Shown one piece after another: positions 44,045-52,613 of a stretch of 64,000 bases of DNA. The DNA lies in contig CAVWGG010000040.1 of NCBI GenBank assembly GCA_963754535.1, forward strand, positions 35,402 to 99,401. Reading direction: 5' to 3'. The notes beneath the pieces were generated by a model. The model searched no databases, was not told the origin of the DNA, and saw nothing but the letters and a program-made list of their open reading frames with translations. The DNA is from RPQJ01 sp963754535. GTDB lineage: Bacteria; Pseudomonadota; Gammaproteobacteria; Steroidobacterales; Steroidobacteraceae. A program made the position numbers and the translations under genes. Each line of letters starts with the position of its first letter. Position 1 is the first letter of the stretch.

Positions 44045-45229
44045 ATGCGGCTGATTGCAACCTGTCCCGAGGAGGCCAAGCAGGCTCTCGTCGCGGAACT
44101 GGAAGCGCTGGGCGCCACCGAGCTGGCGCCGACGTTTCGTGCCGTGCTGTTCACCGCGACGCCACGCCAGTTTTACGAACTGCATCTGCGCGTGCGCACG
44201 GCCAGCCGCATCCTGCGCGTCCTGCGCGAGGTGCCGGCGCACACGCCGGCGATGCTGCATTCGCAGGCGCGTCGCCTGCACTGGCCCGAATGGTTCGACG
44301 CCCGTCACGCTTTCATGGTCGAGAGCACGGGCGACGAGGGCGGCGGGCTGACGCCGAAGCAGGTCATCACCCAGGTGCGCGAGGGCGTGCGGGAATCCTT
44401 CGCGCGGCTGGGTGGGCAGGTTCCCCCGGTCGACACGGGGGAGCCGAAGGTGGTGATCGTGGCGCATGTCGCGCGCGGCCGCTGCATGCTGAGCTTCGAT
44501 ACGTCGGGCAAGTCGCTGCACAAGCGGGGTTACCGCGAGCAGGGGCATCCCGCGCCGCTGAAGGAGACGCTGGCGGCCGCGATCCTGCAATTTGCGGGTT
44601 ACGAGGGCAGCGTCGCGTTCCTCGATCCAATGTGCGGCAGCGGCACGCTGGCGATCGAGGCGGCGATGATCGCCGTGCGCAAGGCGCCGCAGATCCATCG
44701 CAAGAAAGGCGAGTTCCACTTCGAATGGCTTGCGGACTTCGACCGCGCGCTCTGGCGCGAAACCCAGGAAAGCATCCGTGCCGAAAAGCTGGAAGCACCG
44801 CCTTGCGTCGTGGCGGCGTCCGACATCCGGGCCGACTACATCGACATGGCGCGCAAGAGCGCGCTCAAGGCGCGTGTCGAGAAGTACATCCAGTTCGACG
44901 TGGTGCGCGTGCAGGACGTCATGCCGCCGGCGTCGACCGGCCTGCTGGCGACGAACCTGCCCTACGGTGATCGCATCGGCGGGGGCGAAGCCGAGGTGCG
45001 GCAGTTGTACGAAGAGTTTGGCGACACGCTGAAGCAGCGATTCGCGGGCTGGCGCGCCGCGGTGCTCGCGGCCGATGCTTCGCCGTACAAGGCAATCGGG
45101 CTGAAGCCGTCGCGGACGATCAAACTGATGAATGGCAGCATTCCGTGCCGGCTGCTGCTGTTCGACCTCTATGCCGGCAGCCGGCGGACTGCACCGCAAA
45201 CGATGGAGCCGGCGCTGCCCGCGTCCTGA
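44045..45229 (+). CDS. THUMP-domain class I RNA methyltransferase (RlmL N-terminal type)
   Basis: 394 residues. The N-terminal third contains a ferredoxin-like plus THUMP region, and the methyltransferase shows FLDPMCGSGTLAIEAAMIA (motif I) and TNLPYGDRIGGG (catalytic NPPY-type motif). It corresponds to the RlmL half of E. coli RlmKL, which makes m2G2445 in 23S rRNA, without the RlmK half. The start could be GTG 44024; ATG 44045 gives MRLIATCPEEAK, the family's normal beginning. Upstream neighbour overlaps none; spacing from the META gene is 37 bp. Confidence 0.87.
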   Translation: MRLIATCPEEAKQALVAELEALGATELAPTFRAVLFTATPRQFYELHLRVRTASRILRVLREVPAHTPAMLHSQARRLHWPEWFDARHAFMVESTGDEGGGLTPKQVITQVREGVRESFARLGGQVPPVDTGEPKVVIVAHVARGRCMLSFDTSGKSLHKRGYREQGHPAPLKETLAAAILQFAGYEGSVAFLDPMCGSGTLAIEAAMIAVRKAPQIHRKKGEFHFEWLADFDRALWRETQESIRAEKLEAPPCVVAASDIRADYIDMARKSALKARVEKYIQFDVVRVQDVMPPASTGLLATNLPYGDRIGGGEAEVRQLYEEFGDTLKQRFAGWRAAVLAADASPYKAIGLKPSRTIKLMNGSIPCRLLLFDLYAGSRRTAPQTMEPALPAS

Positions 45230-45284
45230 CGCGCGCAGCGGTCATGCTAGGCTGCGCCTTCCTGCATCCGGGGGGTGACGAAGC

Positions 45285-46028
45285 ATGGAAAACACTGCTG
45301 CCATCGGCACGCGCTCGCGCTGGACCGCCGAGCGACGTTTCTACACGGGCATGGCGATCGCGATGCTGCTCGCAGCCTACGTCGGCTTCGCGCGCTCCTT
45401 CTTCCTGCGGCCGTTGTTTCCCGAGTGGCCGTCTCCGTCCGAGCCGATCTTCTACGTGCACGGCGCGTTCTTTTCGGCGTGGTGCGTGCTGCTCGTGATG
45501 CAGGCCATGCTGGTCGGCGCCGGCCGCACGGACGTGCATCGCAAGCTTGGCGTTGTCGGCGTGATCGTCGCGGTGGGGATGGTGATCCTCGGCGTCGTCG
45601 GTGCGCTGGTCGCCGCCAACCGGCCGACCGGCTTCAACGGCGTGCCCGTGCCGCCGCTGCAGTTCCTGGTCGTGCCGCTGTTCGACATCGCGTTCTTCGC
45701 CGCGTTCTTCGGGTTGGCAATCGCCAACCGCGCGAATCCGCAGAGCCACAAGCGCTGGATGGTGCTCGCGACCGTCACGCTCCTCGGCGCTGCGTTCGCG
45801 CGCTGGCCGTACGTGTGGAAGCTCGGCAATCCGTTTGTGTACTTCGGCCTGGCCTACCTGTTCATCGTCGCGCTCGCGCTCTGGGATTTCCGCACGCGCG
45901 GCAACCTGCACCCGGTGACGCGCTGGGGCGGACTGGCGCTGATCGTGGCGTTGCCCGCTCGGCTCGCGCTTTCGGGCACTGCGGCATGGCTCGAATTCGC
46001 CGGCTGGCTGACGGGACTCGTGCGCTGA
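45285..46028 (+). CDS. Unknown multi-spanning membrane protein
   Basis: 247 residues with about seven hydrophobic helices. His residues occur in membrane segments (FYVHGAFFSAWC, VHRKLGVVGVI, SHKRWMVLATVTLL), somewhat like DUF2306-type or heme-containing membrane proteins, but I cannot assign the family. ATG 45285 follows a GGGGGGTGACG sequence. It stands alone between the RNA methyltransferase and a convergent gap. Confidence 0.75.
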   Translation: MENTAAIGTRSRWTAERRFYTGMAIAMLLAAYVGFARSFFLRPLFPEWPSPSEPIFYVHGAFFSAWCVLLVMQAMLVGAGRTDVHRKLGVVGVIVAVGMVILGVVGALVAANRPTGFNGVPVPPLQFLVVPLFDIAFFAAFFGLAIANRANPQSHKRWMVLATVTLLGAAFARWPYVWKLGNPFVYFGLAYLFIVALALWDFRTRGNLHPVTRWGGLALIVALPARLALSGTAAWLEFAGWLTGLVR

Positions 46029-46097
46029 CCCAAAGCGGTCCGGTCGCGCGCGGCGCCGGTGCTGCGGCTGGGCGATGGAAGTCGTGGTGAAGTCGCC

Positions 46098-46154
46098 CCG
46101 CCGCGCTGGTGGACTGAACCCGCAAGATGTGACTTGGTGGTAACAGCGCGGCGG
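46098..46154. repeat. 11-bp perfect inverted repeat in convergent gap
   Basis: CCGCCGCGCTG (46098-46108) and CAGCGCGGCGG (46144-46154) are exact reverse complements around a 35-nt spacer. The 223-bp gap 46029-46251 lies between the convergent membrane protein and deacetylase genes and holds nothing else I can recognise. It may form a transcript-end structure; no T-run is present. Confidence 0.45.
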
Positions 46155-46251
46155 AGCTAACGCGCAGAGTGAAACCCACGCGCGCGGGCGCATTCTGCTT
46201 GCTGCAGCGTCGCGAGTCCAGTGGTGCGTTCGATATGAATGCGAACGTGCG

Positions 46252-47175
46252 TCAGGCGAGTACGAGTTTCTCGATGTGCGCCGCCACGCTCGCCGCGAGC
46301 GAACCCAGGTCGTAACCACCTTCGAGCGTCGAGACGATGCGCCCGTGCGCGTATCGATCAGCGATATCGCAGGCGACTGCGGTCACCCAGGCGTAGTCGG
46401 CCGTTGTGAACCGCAGGTGCGACATGTCATCGGCACCGTGTGCATCGAAGCCCGCGGATATCAGCAGCAATTGCGGTGCGAATGCTTCCAGCGCAGGCAG
46501 CCACTGCTGCTGCACGGCCGCGCGGAATGTATCGCTGCCGCTGCCCGGGGGCAACGGACAATTGATGACGCGGCCGGGCCGTGTGGGCGGGTTCAGGTCG
46601 GGCCACAGCGGAAACTGGTATGACGAGCAGAGCAGCACCCGCGCGTCGTCTTTGAAAATGTCTTCCGTGCCGTTGCCGAGATGCACGTCGAAATCGAGGA
46701 TCGCGACGCGCTCGAGGCCGTGGTGGTCGAGCGCGTGGCGCGCCGCGACGGCGACGTTGTTGAAGAAGCAGAATCCCATCGCCGTCGCCGGCCCGGCGTG
46801 GTGACCCGGCGGGCGCACGTTGCAGAAGGCGCGTGACGCCTCGCCCGTCAGCACCAGGTCCGTCGCCAGCACGTTGGCGCCGGCGGCGCGCAACGCGGCT
46901 TCGAACGTGTCGGGACACATCCAGGTGTCTGGATCGATGTGCGCGAGGCCTTCGGCGGGTGAGCGGTTGGAGAGGTCCTCGACGTAGGCCAGCGGATGCA
47001 CGCGAACCAGCTGTTCGATGCTGGCACGCGGTGCCTCGCGATGCAGCAGCACGTCGTACAGGCCGCGCGTGTGGAGTTCGTCTTCGATCGCGTCGAGTCG
47101 CGCCGGTTGCTCCGGATGGCAGTCCCCCATGCGATGCAGGCGACAATGGGAATGAGTCACGAAAGCGACGGCCAT
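46252..47175 (-). CDS. Histone-deacetylase-family (AcuC/HdaH-like) hydrolase
   Basis: 307 residues. Family signatures: HPEQPARLDAIEDEL, RPPGHHAGPATAMGFCFFNNVAVAA split over the catalytic His pair, zinc ligands in DFDVHLGNGT and ISAGFDAH, and LEGGYDL near the end. In most relatives the motif reads DVHHGNGT; here the second His is Leu, but the zinc ligands remain. It likely deacetylates a small molecule, polyamine or protein Lys. ATG 47175 is used. The divergent neighbour is the Pat-type acetyltransferase gene, so an acetylation/deacetylation pair is possible. Confidence 0.9.
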   Translation of the reverse strand: MAVAFVTHSHCRLHRMGDCHPEQPARLDAIEDELHTRGLYDVLLHREAPRASIEQLVRVHPLAYVEDLSNRSPAEGLAHIDPDTWMCPDTFEAALRAAGANVLATDLVLTGEASRAFCNVRPPGHHAGPATAMGFCFFNNVAVAARHALDHHGLERVAILDFDVHLGNGTEDIFKDDARVLLCSSYQFPLWPDLNPPTRPGRVINCPLPPGSGSDTFRAAVQQQWLPALEAFAPQLLLISAGFDAHGADDMSHLRFTTADYAWVTAVACDIADRYAHGRIVSTLEGGYDLGSLAASVAAHIEKLVLA

Positions 47176-47269
47176 GGGCGACTCCGGTTGCGGTGACCCA
47201 CAATGATCCCGCAAACGCCTGGGGCTAGCATTTGCGAGTTCTCCCTACCCCCGAGAGTACACTGGAACC

Positions 47270-49952
47270 ATGACTGCGAAACGCATCGAGGCCGTGCTGC
47301 GCCCCGCATCCGTGGCCGTGGTCGGCGCAAGTGACAAGCCGGGTTCGATCGGCGAAGTCCTGTGCCGGAACCTGCGTGAAGGCGGATTTCGCGGTCCCGT
47401 GTTCTACGTCAACCCGCGGCACGCGACGATCGGCGGTGTGCCGGCCTTCCCTGACGTGCGTTCATTGCCGCAGGCCGTCGACCTCGTGGTCATCGCCACC
47501 CCTCCACACACCTTGCCAATCGTGCTCGAGCATTGCGGCGAGCGCGGCGTGCGCGGGGCAGTCATCGTATCCGCCGGATTCCGCGAGGGCGGCGATGAGG
47601 GCGCAGCCTGCGAACGGTCGATGCTGCAGGTCGCGCGCCGCTACGGGTTGCGCCTGCTTGGGCCGAACAGTTTCGGTTTGATCCGGACCGACAGCGGACT
47701 CAACGCAGCCTGTGGCGGGGCGCTCCCCAATCCAGGCCGTCTCGCGCTCGTGTCGCAGTCGAGCGCGCTGTGTGCGGCGACCCTCGACTGGGCACGCTCC
47801 CGGCACGTGGGATTCTCGACGGTGATCTCCACCGGCGTCGGCGATGACATCGGCTTCGGGGACGTGCTCGATTTCCTCGCGCGCGATACGGCGACCGACG
47901 GAATCATGCTCTACCTCGAAGGTGTGGGTGACGCGCGCCGCTTCATGAGCGCGCTGCGGGCCGCGGCCCGCGTAAAGCCCGTCGTCGTCATGAAAGCCGG
48001 GCATTCGCTCGAAGGGCGCGGCAGCCTCGCCTTCCACACGGGTTCGCTGGTGGGTGGCGACGATGTTTTCGATGCGGCGATGCGTCGCGCCGGCGTGCTG
48101 CGCATCCGCGATTTCAGCCAGCTGTTCAGCGCAGCGAGCACGCTCGGTGCCGGCGTGCGGATACGCGGGCGCAGGTTGGGCATCGTGACGAACGCGGGCG
48201 GGCCCGGGCAGCTCGCCGCCGACCGCGCCGTCGATCGGTGGTTGACGGTGGCCCGGCTGGAGGAGGCAACGCTCGAGAAGCTGCATGCGCTGCTGCCGCC
48301 CAGTACCTCGGATGGCAATCCCGTCTACGTTCGCGGCGACGCGTCCGCGCAGGTCTACGCGCAGGCGGCGCAGGCGTGCCTGCAGGACCGCGAGGTCGAT
48401 GCGCTGCTCGCCATCGTGACGCCGTTCGCGCTCACCGATGCGGGCCTGTTCGCGACCGAACTGATCACGGTGGCCAAAGCCCAGCGCAAGCCGGTCTTCA
48501 CGTGCTGGATGGGGGGCGACGCGGTGACGGCCGCGCGCCAGCGCTTCGCCGAGAATCGGATTCCGGCCTTCCCCACGCCCGAAGCCGCGGTCGACGCCAT
48601 CGCTGCGCTCGCGCTGTTCACCGCCAACCAGGAGCAGTTGCTGCAGGTTCCTGCGCCGCTCGGGCCGACATCGACACCCGATCTCGCCACGGCGCAACGC
48701 CTGCTCGACGACGGCACGCGCGGCAGGCAACGAGTGGCTCAACCCGGCGGACTCCAAGGAGCTGCTGGCCGCCTTCGGCATCCCGATCGTCCGCAGTTAC
48801 CCGGCGTACTCGGCAGCCGAGGCGGTGCAGGTCGCCGAGACGGTCGGCTTCCCGGTCGCAATGAAAATCCTGTCGCCCGACATCTCCCACAAGACCGACG
48901 TCGGCGGCGTGCGGCTCGGCCGCACCGACGCCCGCAGCGTCCGCGACGGCTACGCCAGCATGCTGCGCGATGTCGCCATCGCCCGGCCGGACGCGCGCCT
49001 CGAAGGCGTGCTGATCGAGCCGATGTACGTCGAGCGGCACGGTCGCGAACTGATGATCGGTGCAGTGCGCGATCCGGTGTTCGGCCCCGCGATCAGCTTC
49101 GGGCTCGGCGGCACGATGGTCGAGGTGATCCGGGATCGTGCGGTGGCACTGCCGCCGCTCAACCCCTACCTGGCGCGGGACCTGATTCGCCGCACGCGCG
49201 CGAGCCTGGCATTGCAACCGTTGCGCGGGGCGCCGCCTGCCGCGCAGGACGCCATCGAGGACATGCTGCTGCGCGTATCCGAGATCGTGTGCGAGCTGCC
49301 CGACGTCGGCGCGATCGACATCAACCCGGTGATCGTGACTGCCAGGGGCGCCGTGGCCGTCGATGCGCGCATCGGCGTGATGCCCTTGCCGCAGCCGCAG
49401 CGGCTCTATCGCCACATGGCGATCCACCCGTATCCGAGCGCGCTGGAGTTCCCGCTCGAATTGCCGGACGGGCAGCAGGCAACGATCCGCGCGATCCGTC
49501 CGGAGGACGCCGAACTCGAGCGGGACTTCGTCCACCGGCTGTCGGAGCAGTCGCGGTTCCTGCGCTTCATGTTCGGACTGCAGGACCTCTCGCCGGCAAT
49601 GCTGTCGAAATTCACGCAGATCGACTACGACCGCGAGCTGGCCCTGATCGTGGTCTTGCCGCTGCCGGACGGCACTGAACAGCAGATCGGCGTGGCCCGG
49701 TACATAGCCTTGCAGGATGAGGAGACGTGCGAGTTCGCGATCGTCGTGAGCGACGAATGGCAGGGCAAGGGGGTGGCCCGGCACCTGTTCCAGCGCCTGA
49801 TCGACATCGCGCGGGACCGGCAGATGAAGGTGATGACCGGCATCACGCTGCGTGAGAACACGCGCATGATCGATCTCTCGCGGTCGCTCGGCTTCGCTGC
49901 GCGTTCCGACACCGACGAGCCCGAACTCGTGCGGATGACGCTCGCCCTCTAG
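47270..49952 (+). pseudogene. Pat-type acyl-CoA synthetase/GNAT acetyltransferase, frame broken by one base
   Basis: The frame from ATG 47270 encodes the CoA-binding domain (SVAVVGASDKPGSIGEVL) and succinyl-CoA-ligase-like domains up to about 48,718 (LLDDGTR). The next frame continues with NEWLNPADSKELLAAFG, an ATP-grasp segment (GFPVAMKILSPDISHKTDVG) and a C-terminal GNAT domain (IRAIRPEDAELERDF; VSDEWQGKGVARHLFQRL). Length 2683 nt is one over a multiple of three; one surplus base in CGCG (48719-48722) explains it. The intact product would be ~893 residues, like Pat/PatZ (YfiQ), which acetylates Lys of metabolic enzymes such as acetyl-CoA synthetase. Divergent from the deacetylase-like gene. 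Confidence 0.87.
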
Positions 49953-49986
49953 GAAGTCCCTGGCATCGCTGCTAGGGAAATTACTT

Positions 49987-50064
49987 GGGCAGCGGCTGCG
50001 GGGTCCTTTCCCGAGCTTGGAAAGGCAGACACGCGCTCGGGAAAGGACCCCGCAGCCGCTGCCC
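49987..50064 (+). repeat. Long hairpin element A: 30-bp perfect stem, 18-nt loop
   Basis: Left arm 49987-50016 is the exact reverse complement of right arm 50035-50064. The loop (50017-50034) is TTGGAAAGGCAGACACGC. Element B at 50201-50280 carries the same loop, inverted, with one difference, and the same innermost stem bases CCGAGC, while the outer stem differs. It sits in the 343-bp convergent gap after the acetyltransferase gene; there is no T-tract. It is a likely member of a dispersed structured repeat family. Confidence 0.85.
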
Positions 50065-50200
50065 TCTCACCTGCGTCCGTAGCCGTGCAGCTCGCCCGAG
50101 ACGCGCAATGCACCTTTGTCAGCCAATGATGGCTACATCTCGGTCGCCGGGTCGGCAGCATTGAGTCAGTGCGTGCGTCAGTGTGTGAGGCGGTGCCAGC

Positions 50201-50280
50201 GGCGGGTGCCTGGCCGGACCCTTCTCCGAGCGCGTGTCTGCCTTTTCAAGCTCGGCGAAGGGTCCGGCCAGGCACCCGCC
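50201..50280 (-). repeat. Long hairpin element B: 31-bp stem, loop homologous to A
   Basis: Left arm 50201-50231 pairs with 50250-50280 with one mismatch (50225). The loop GCGTGTCTGCCTTTTCAA (50232-50249) is the reverse complement of element A's loop at 17 of 18 positions, so B is A in the opposite orientation. The outer stem sequence differs from A on both arms together, keeping the pairing. It ends 15 bp before the LysR stop at 50296. The 136 bp between A and B show no gene. Confidence 0.85.
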
Positions 50281-50295
50281 CGTGAGCTTGAGCTG

Positions 50296-51216
50296 TCAGC
50301 GACGACTGCGCAGCGCGGTGCGGACCTGGTCGCGCAGCCAGCGATTGGCGGCATCCCGTTCCGCATTGGCCGGCCAATACATGTAGGTCTCGAGGTTGAT
50401 GCCCTCGAGCGGCAGTGCCACGACCTGGTTCGTGTCGCGTTCGACGACGTGGCGTGCATACGTTTCGGGCAAAGTCGCGACCAGGTCGGTATTGGCGGCG
50501 GCACGACAGGCGGCTGCGTGACTCTGGCAGCGCAACCGGATGCGACGAGTCTTGCCGAGCGACTGCAGGGCAACGTCCTCCAGCGAGGGGCCGCGCCGGC
50601 GCGATGACACCTGCACGTGATCGAGTTCCAGGTACGCGTCCAGGTTCCAGCCACTGCGCTTCATGCGTCGCAACCGTGGATGGTCCTTTCGTGCGATCAC
50701 GACCAGGCGATCGGTCAGCACGCGTTCGTGCGGCACGCGGTCGGCCACCGGCAGCAGCACGTCGAGTGCAACGTCGAATTCACCCGTGGCGAGGTCCGTT
50801 TCGAGACGAGGGCGGTCATGCCTGGCCGAAGCGAGGCTGAGTCGGGGGCCTGCGGCGCAGATGGCCTGGCTCAGTTCGGGCAGCACGCTCGGTTCCAGCG
50901 CCTCGCGCAGGCCGATCCGGAAGTGCCGCTCGGTTGTCAGCGGCTCGAACCCCGCGGCCTGGCCGAAGGTGCGCTCCATCGCGCCGAGTGCTTCCCTGAC
51001 CGGTCCGGCGATCGAGCGGGCGAGCGGTGTCGGGGCGATGCCCCGTCCCTGCCGCTCGAACAGCGGTTCGCCGAAGACGTCGCGCAGGCGCGCGAGCGCG
51101 TGACTCACGGCCGGCTGCGACAGGTTCAGTTTGCGGCCTGCCGCCGTGATGCTGCCTTCGGTGAAGACGGTGTCGAACACCACGAGCAGGTTCAGGTCGA
51201 TCCGCGATAGATGCAT
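50296..51216 (-). CDS. LysR-family regulator, divergent from acyl-CoA dehydrogenase
   Basis: 306 residues: winged helix (LNLLVVFDTVFTEGSITAAG, LSQPAVSHALARLRDVFGE) and effector-binding domain. The RIDLNLLVVFD opening is typical of the NodD/NahR-like branch. ATG 51216 is 4 bp from an inverted repeat, and the divergent gene encodes an acyl-CoA dehydrogenase, the probable target. The effector is unknown. Confidence 0.92.
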   Translation of the reverse strand: MHLSRIDLNLLVVFDTVFTEGSITAAGRKLNLSQPAVSHALARLRDVFGEPLFERQGRGIAPTPLARSIAGPVREALGAMERTFGQAAGFEPLTTERHFRIGLREALEPSVLPELSQAICAAGPRLSLASARHDRPRLETDLATGEFDVALDVLLPVADRVPHERVLTDRLVVIARKDHPRLRRMKRSGWNLDAYLELDHVQVSSRRRGPSLEDVALQSLGKTRRIRLRCQSHAAACRAAANTDLVATLPETYARHVVERDTNQVVALPLEGINLETYMYWPANAERDAANRWLRDQVRTALRSRR

Positions 51217-51220
51217 GGCG

Positions 51221-51234
51221 TGAATGATTATTCA
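51221..51234. promoter_or_regulatory. TGAAT-N4-ATTCA palindrome in LysR/ACAD gap
   Basis: TGAAT (51221-51225) and ATTCA (51230-51234) are exact reverse complements in the A+T-rich part of the 89-bp divergent gap, 4 bp from the LysR start. It is a candidate regulator site or overlaps the LysR promoter. Confidence 0.4.
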
Positions 51235-51305
51235 TTAAAACATTGCAGTAGGGAAATGCCATGGCAGGCCTAAACTGACGCCAGACCCACTCCGGAGCGC
51301 CCGTC

Positions 51306-52529
51306 ATGGATTTCGAATACAGCCCCCGCACGCGCGAACTGATGCGCCGCGTCGACGACTTCATGCAGGCGCACATCTTTCCGGCCGAGGCCGAATACGA
51401 GGAGTTCGTGCAGGACCCGGCGAAGCGCTGGGTCGTCCCGCCCATGGTCGAAGGACTCAAGGCCAGGGCGCGCGAAGCCGGCCTCTGGAACCTGTTCCTG
51501 CCCCACGAATACGAGCCCTGGAGCCCGGGCCTGACCAACCTCGAATACGCACCGCTCGCGGAACTGATGGGGCGTGTCGACTGGGCCTCGACCATCTTCA
51601 ATTGCGGTGCCCCCGACACCGGCAACATGGAAGTGCTCGCGCGCTACGGCAACGCAGAACAGCAGGCGCAGTGGCTCACGCCTTTGCTGGAGGGCCGCAT
51701 CCGCTCGGCGTTCCTGATGACCGAGCCGGCGGTGGCGTCCTCCGATGCAACCAACATCGAATGCTCGATCGTCCGTGACGGCGACGATTACGTCGTCACG
51801 GGCCGCAAATGGTGGTCGAGCAACATCTATCACCCCGAGTGCGAAATCCTGATCGTCATGGGCAAGACCCGCTTCGATGGCCCGAAGCACTCGCAGCAGT
51901 CCATGATCCTGGTGCCGCGGAGCACGCCGGGCGTGCGCCTCGTCCGTCCGCTCAAGGTATTCGGCGAAGTGCACTCGCCGAGCGGTCACGGCGAAGTCGT
52001 GCTCGAGGGCGTGCGGGTTCCGGCCTCGAACCTGCTGGTGGGCGAAGGGCGCGGCTTCGAAATCGCGCAGGGTCGGCTCGGCCCCGGCCGCATTCACCAC
52101 TGCATGCGCCTCATCGGCGCCGCGCAGCGTGCGCTCGAACTGATGTGCCGGCGAGCGGACTCACGCGTGGCGTTCGGGCGCAAGCTGAGCGAACAGGGCA
52201 GCCTGCGTGAAGCGATTGCGCGCTCGCGCTGCGAGATCGAGCAGGCCCGCCTGCTCACGCTGGCCGCGGCGGACAAGATGGATCGCGAGGGCAACCGCGG
52301 TGCGGCCGACCTCATTTCGATGATCAAGATCGTCGCGCCGCAGATGTGCCAGAACGTCTGTGACCGCGCGATGCAGGCGCATGGCGGCATGGGGCTGTGC
52401 CAGGATACCCCGATCCCCGCGGCGTTCGGCTACGGCCGCTACGTGCGGCTTGCCGACGGCCCCGACGAGGTGCACATGGCCCAGCTCGCCAAGTGGACCA
52501 TCGCCAAGGCGCTCAAAGGCAGCAGCTGA
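51306..52529 (+). CDS. Acyl-CoA dehydrogenase
   Basis: 407 residues, full length for the family. Visible landmarks: FAD/substrate loop FLMTEPAVASSDATNIECSI, strand RKWWSSNIYHPE, dimer/FAD segment RVAFGRKLSEQGSL, and C-terminal QAHGGMGLCQDTPIPAAFGYGR with RLADGPDEVHM. The EP(A/V)xxS and GxGLxxDTP motifs fit the long ACAD11/FadE-type branch acting on acyl-CoA chains, oxidising them with FAD and passing electrons to ETF. The precise chain length is unknown. Divergent LysR gene probably regulates it. Confidence 0.92.
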   Translation: MDFEYSPRTRELMRRVDDFMQAHIFPAEAEYEEFVQDPAKRWVVPPMVEGLKARAREAGLWNLFLPHEYEPWSPGLTNLEYAPLAELMGRVDWASTIFNCGAPDTGNMEVLARYGNAEQQAQWLTPLLEGRIRSAFLMTEPAVASSDATNIECSIVRDGDDYVVTGRKWWSSNIYHPECEILIVMGKTRFDGPKHSQQSMILVPRSTPGVRLVRPLKVFGEVHSPSGHGEVVLEGVRVPASNLLVGEGRGFEIAQGRLGPGRIHHCMRLIGAAQRALELMCRRADSRVAFGRKLSEQGSLREAIARSRCEIEQARLLTLAAADKMDREGNRGAADLISMIKIVAPQMCQNVCDRAMQAHGGMGLCQDTPIPAAFGYGRYVRLADGPDEVHMAQLAKWTIAKALKGSS

Positions 52530-52561
52530 AGCTGAGCCGGCTGGGGGAAAAACTGCATAAT

Positions 52562-52581
52562 GCGGCGCTTCGCAGCGCCGC
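52562..52581. repeat. 8-bp hairpin before the cation efflux gene
   Basis: GCGGCGCT (52562-52569) pairs with AGCGCCGC (52574-52581) over a 4-nt loop TCGC, in the 84-bp gap after the acyl-CoA dehydrogenase. No T-run follows; it may be a weak transcript-end or leader structure for the efflux gene. Confidence 0.45.
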
Positions 52582-52613
52582 CGCGGGCGGCGCGCGACCA
52601 CCCAGGTTCCAGC

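Noticed and set aside
49981..50290. Hairpins A and B as ordinary intrinsic terminators or a CRISPR array
   Set aside because: No T-tract follows either stem, stems are far longer than needed, and only two inverted copies with differing stems are present.
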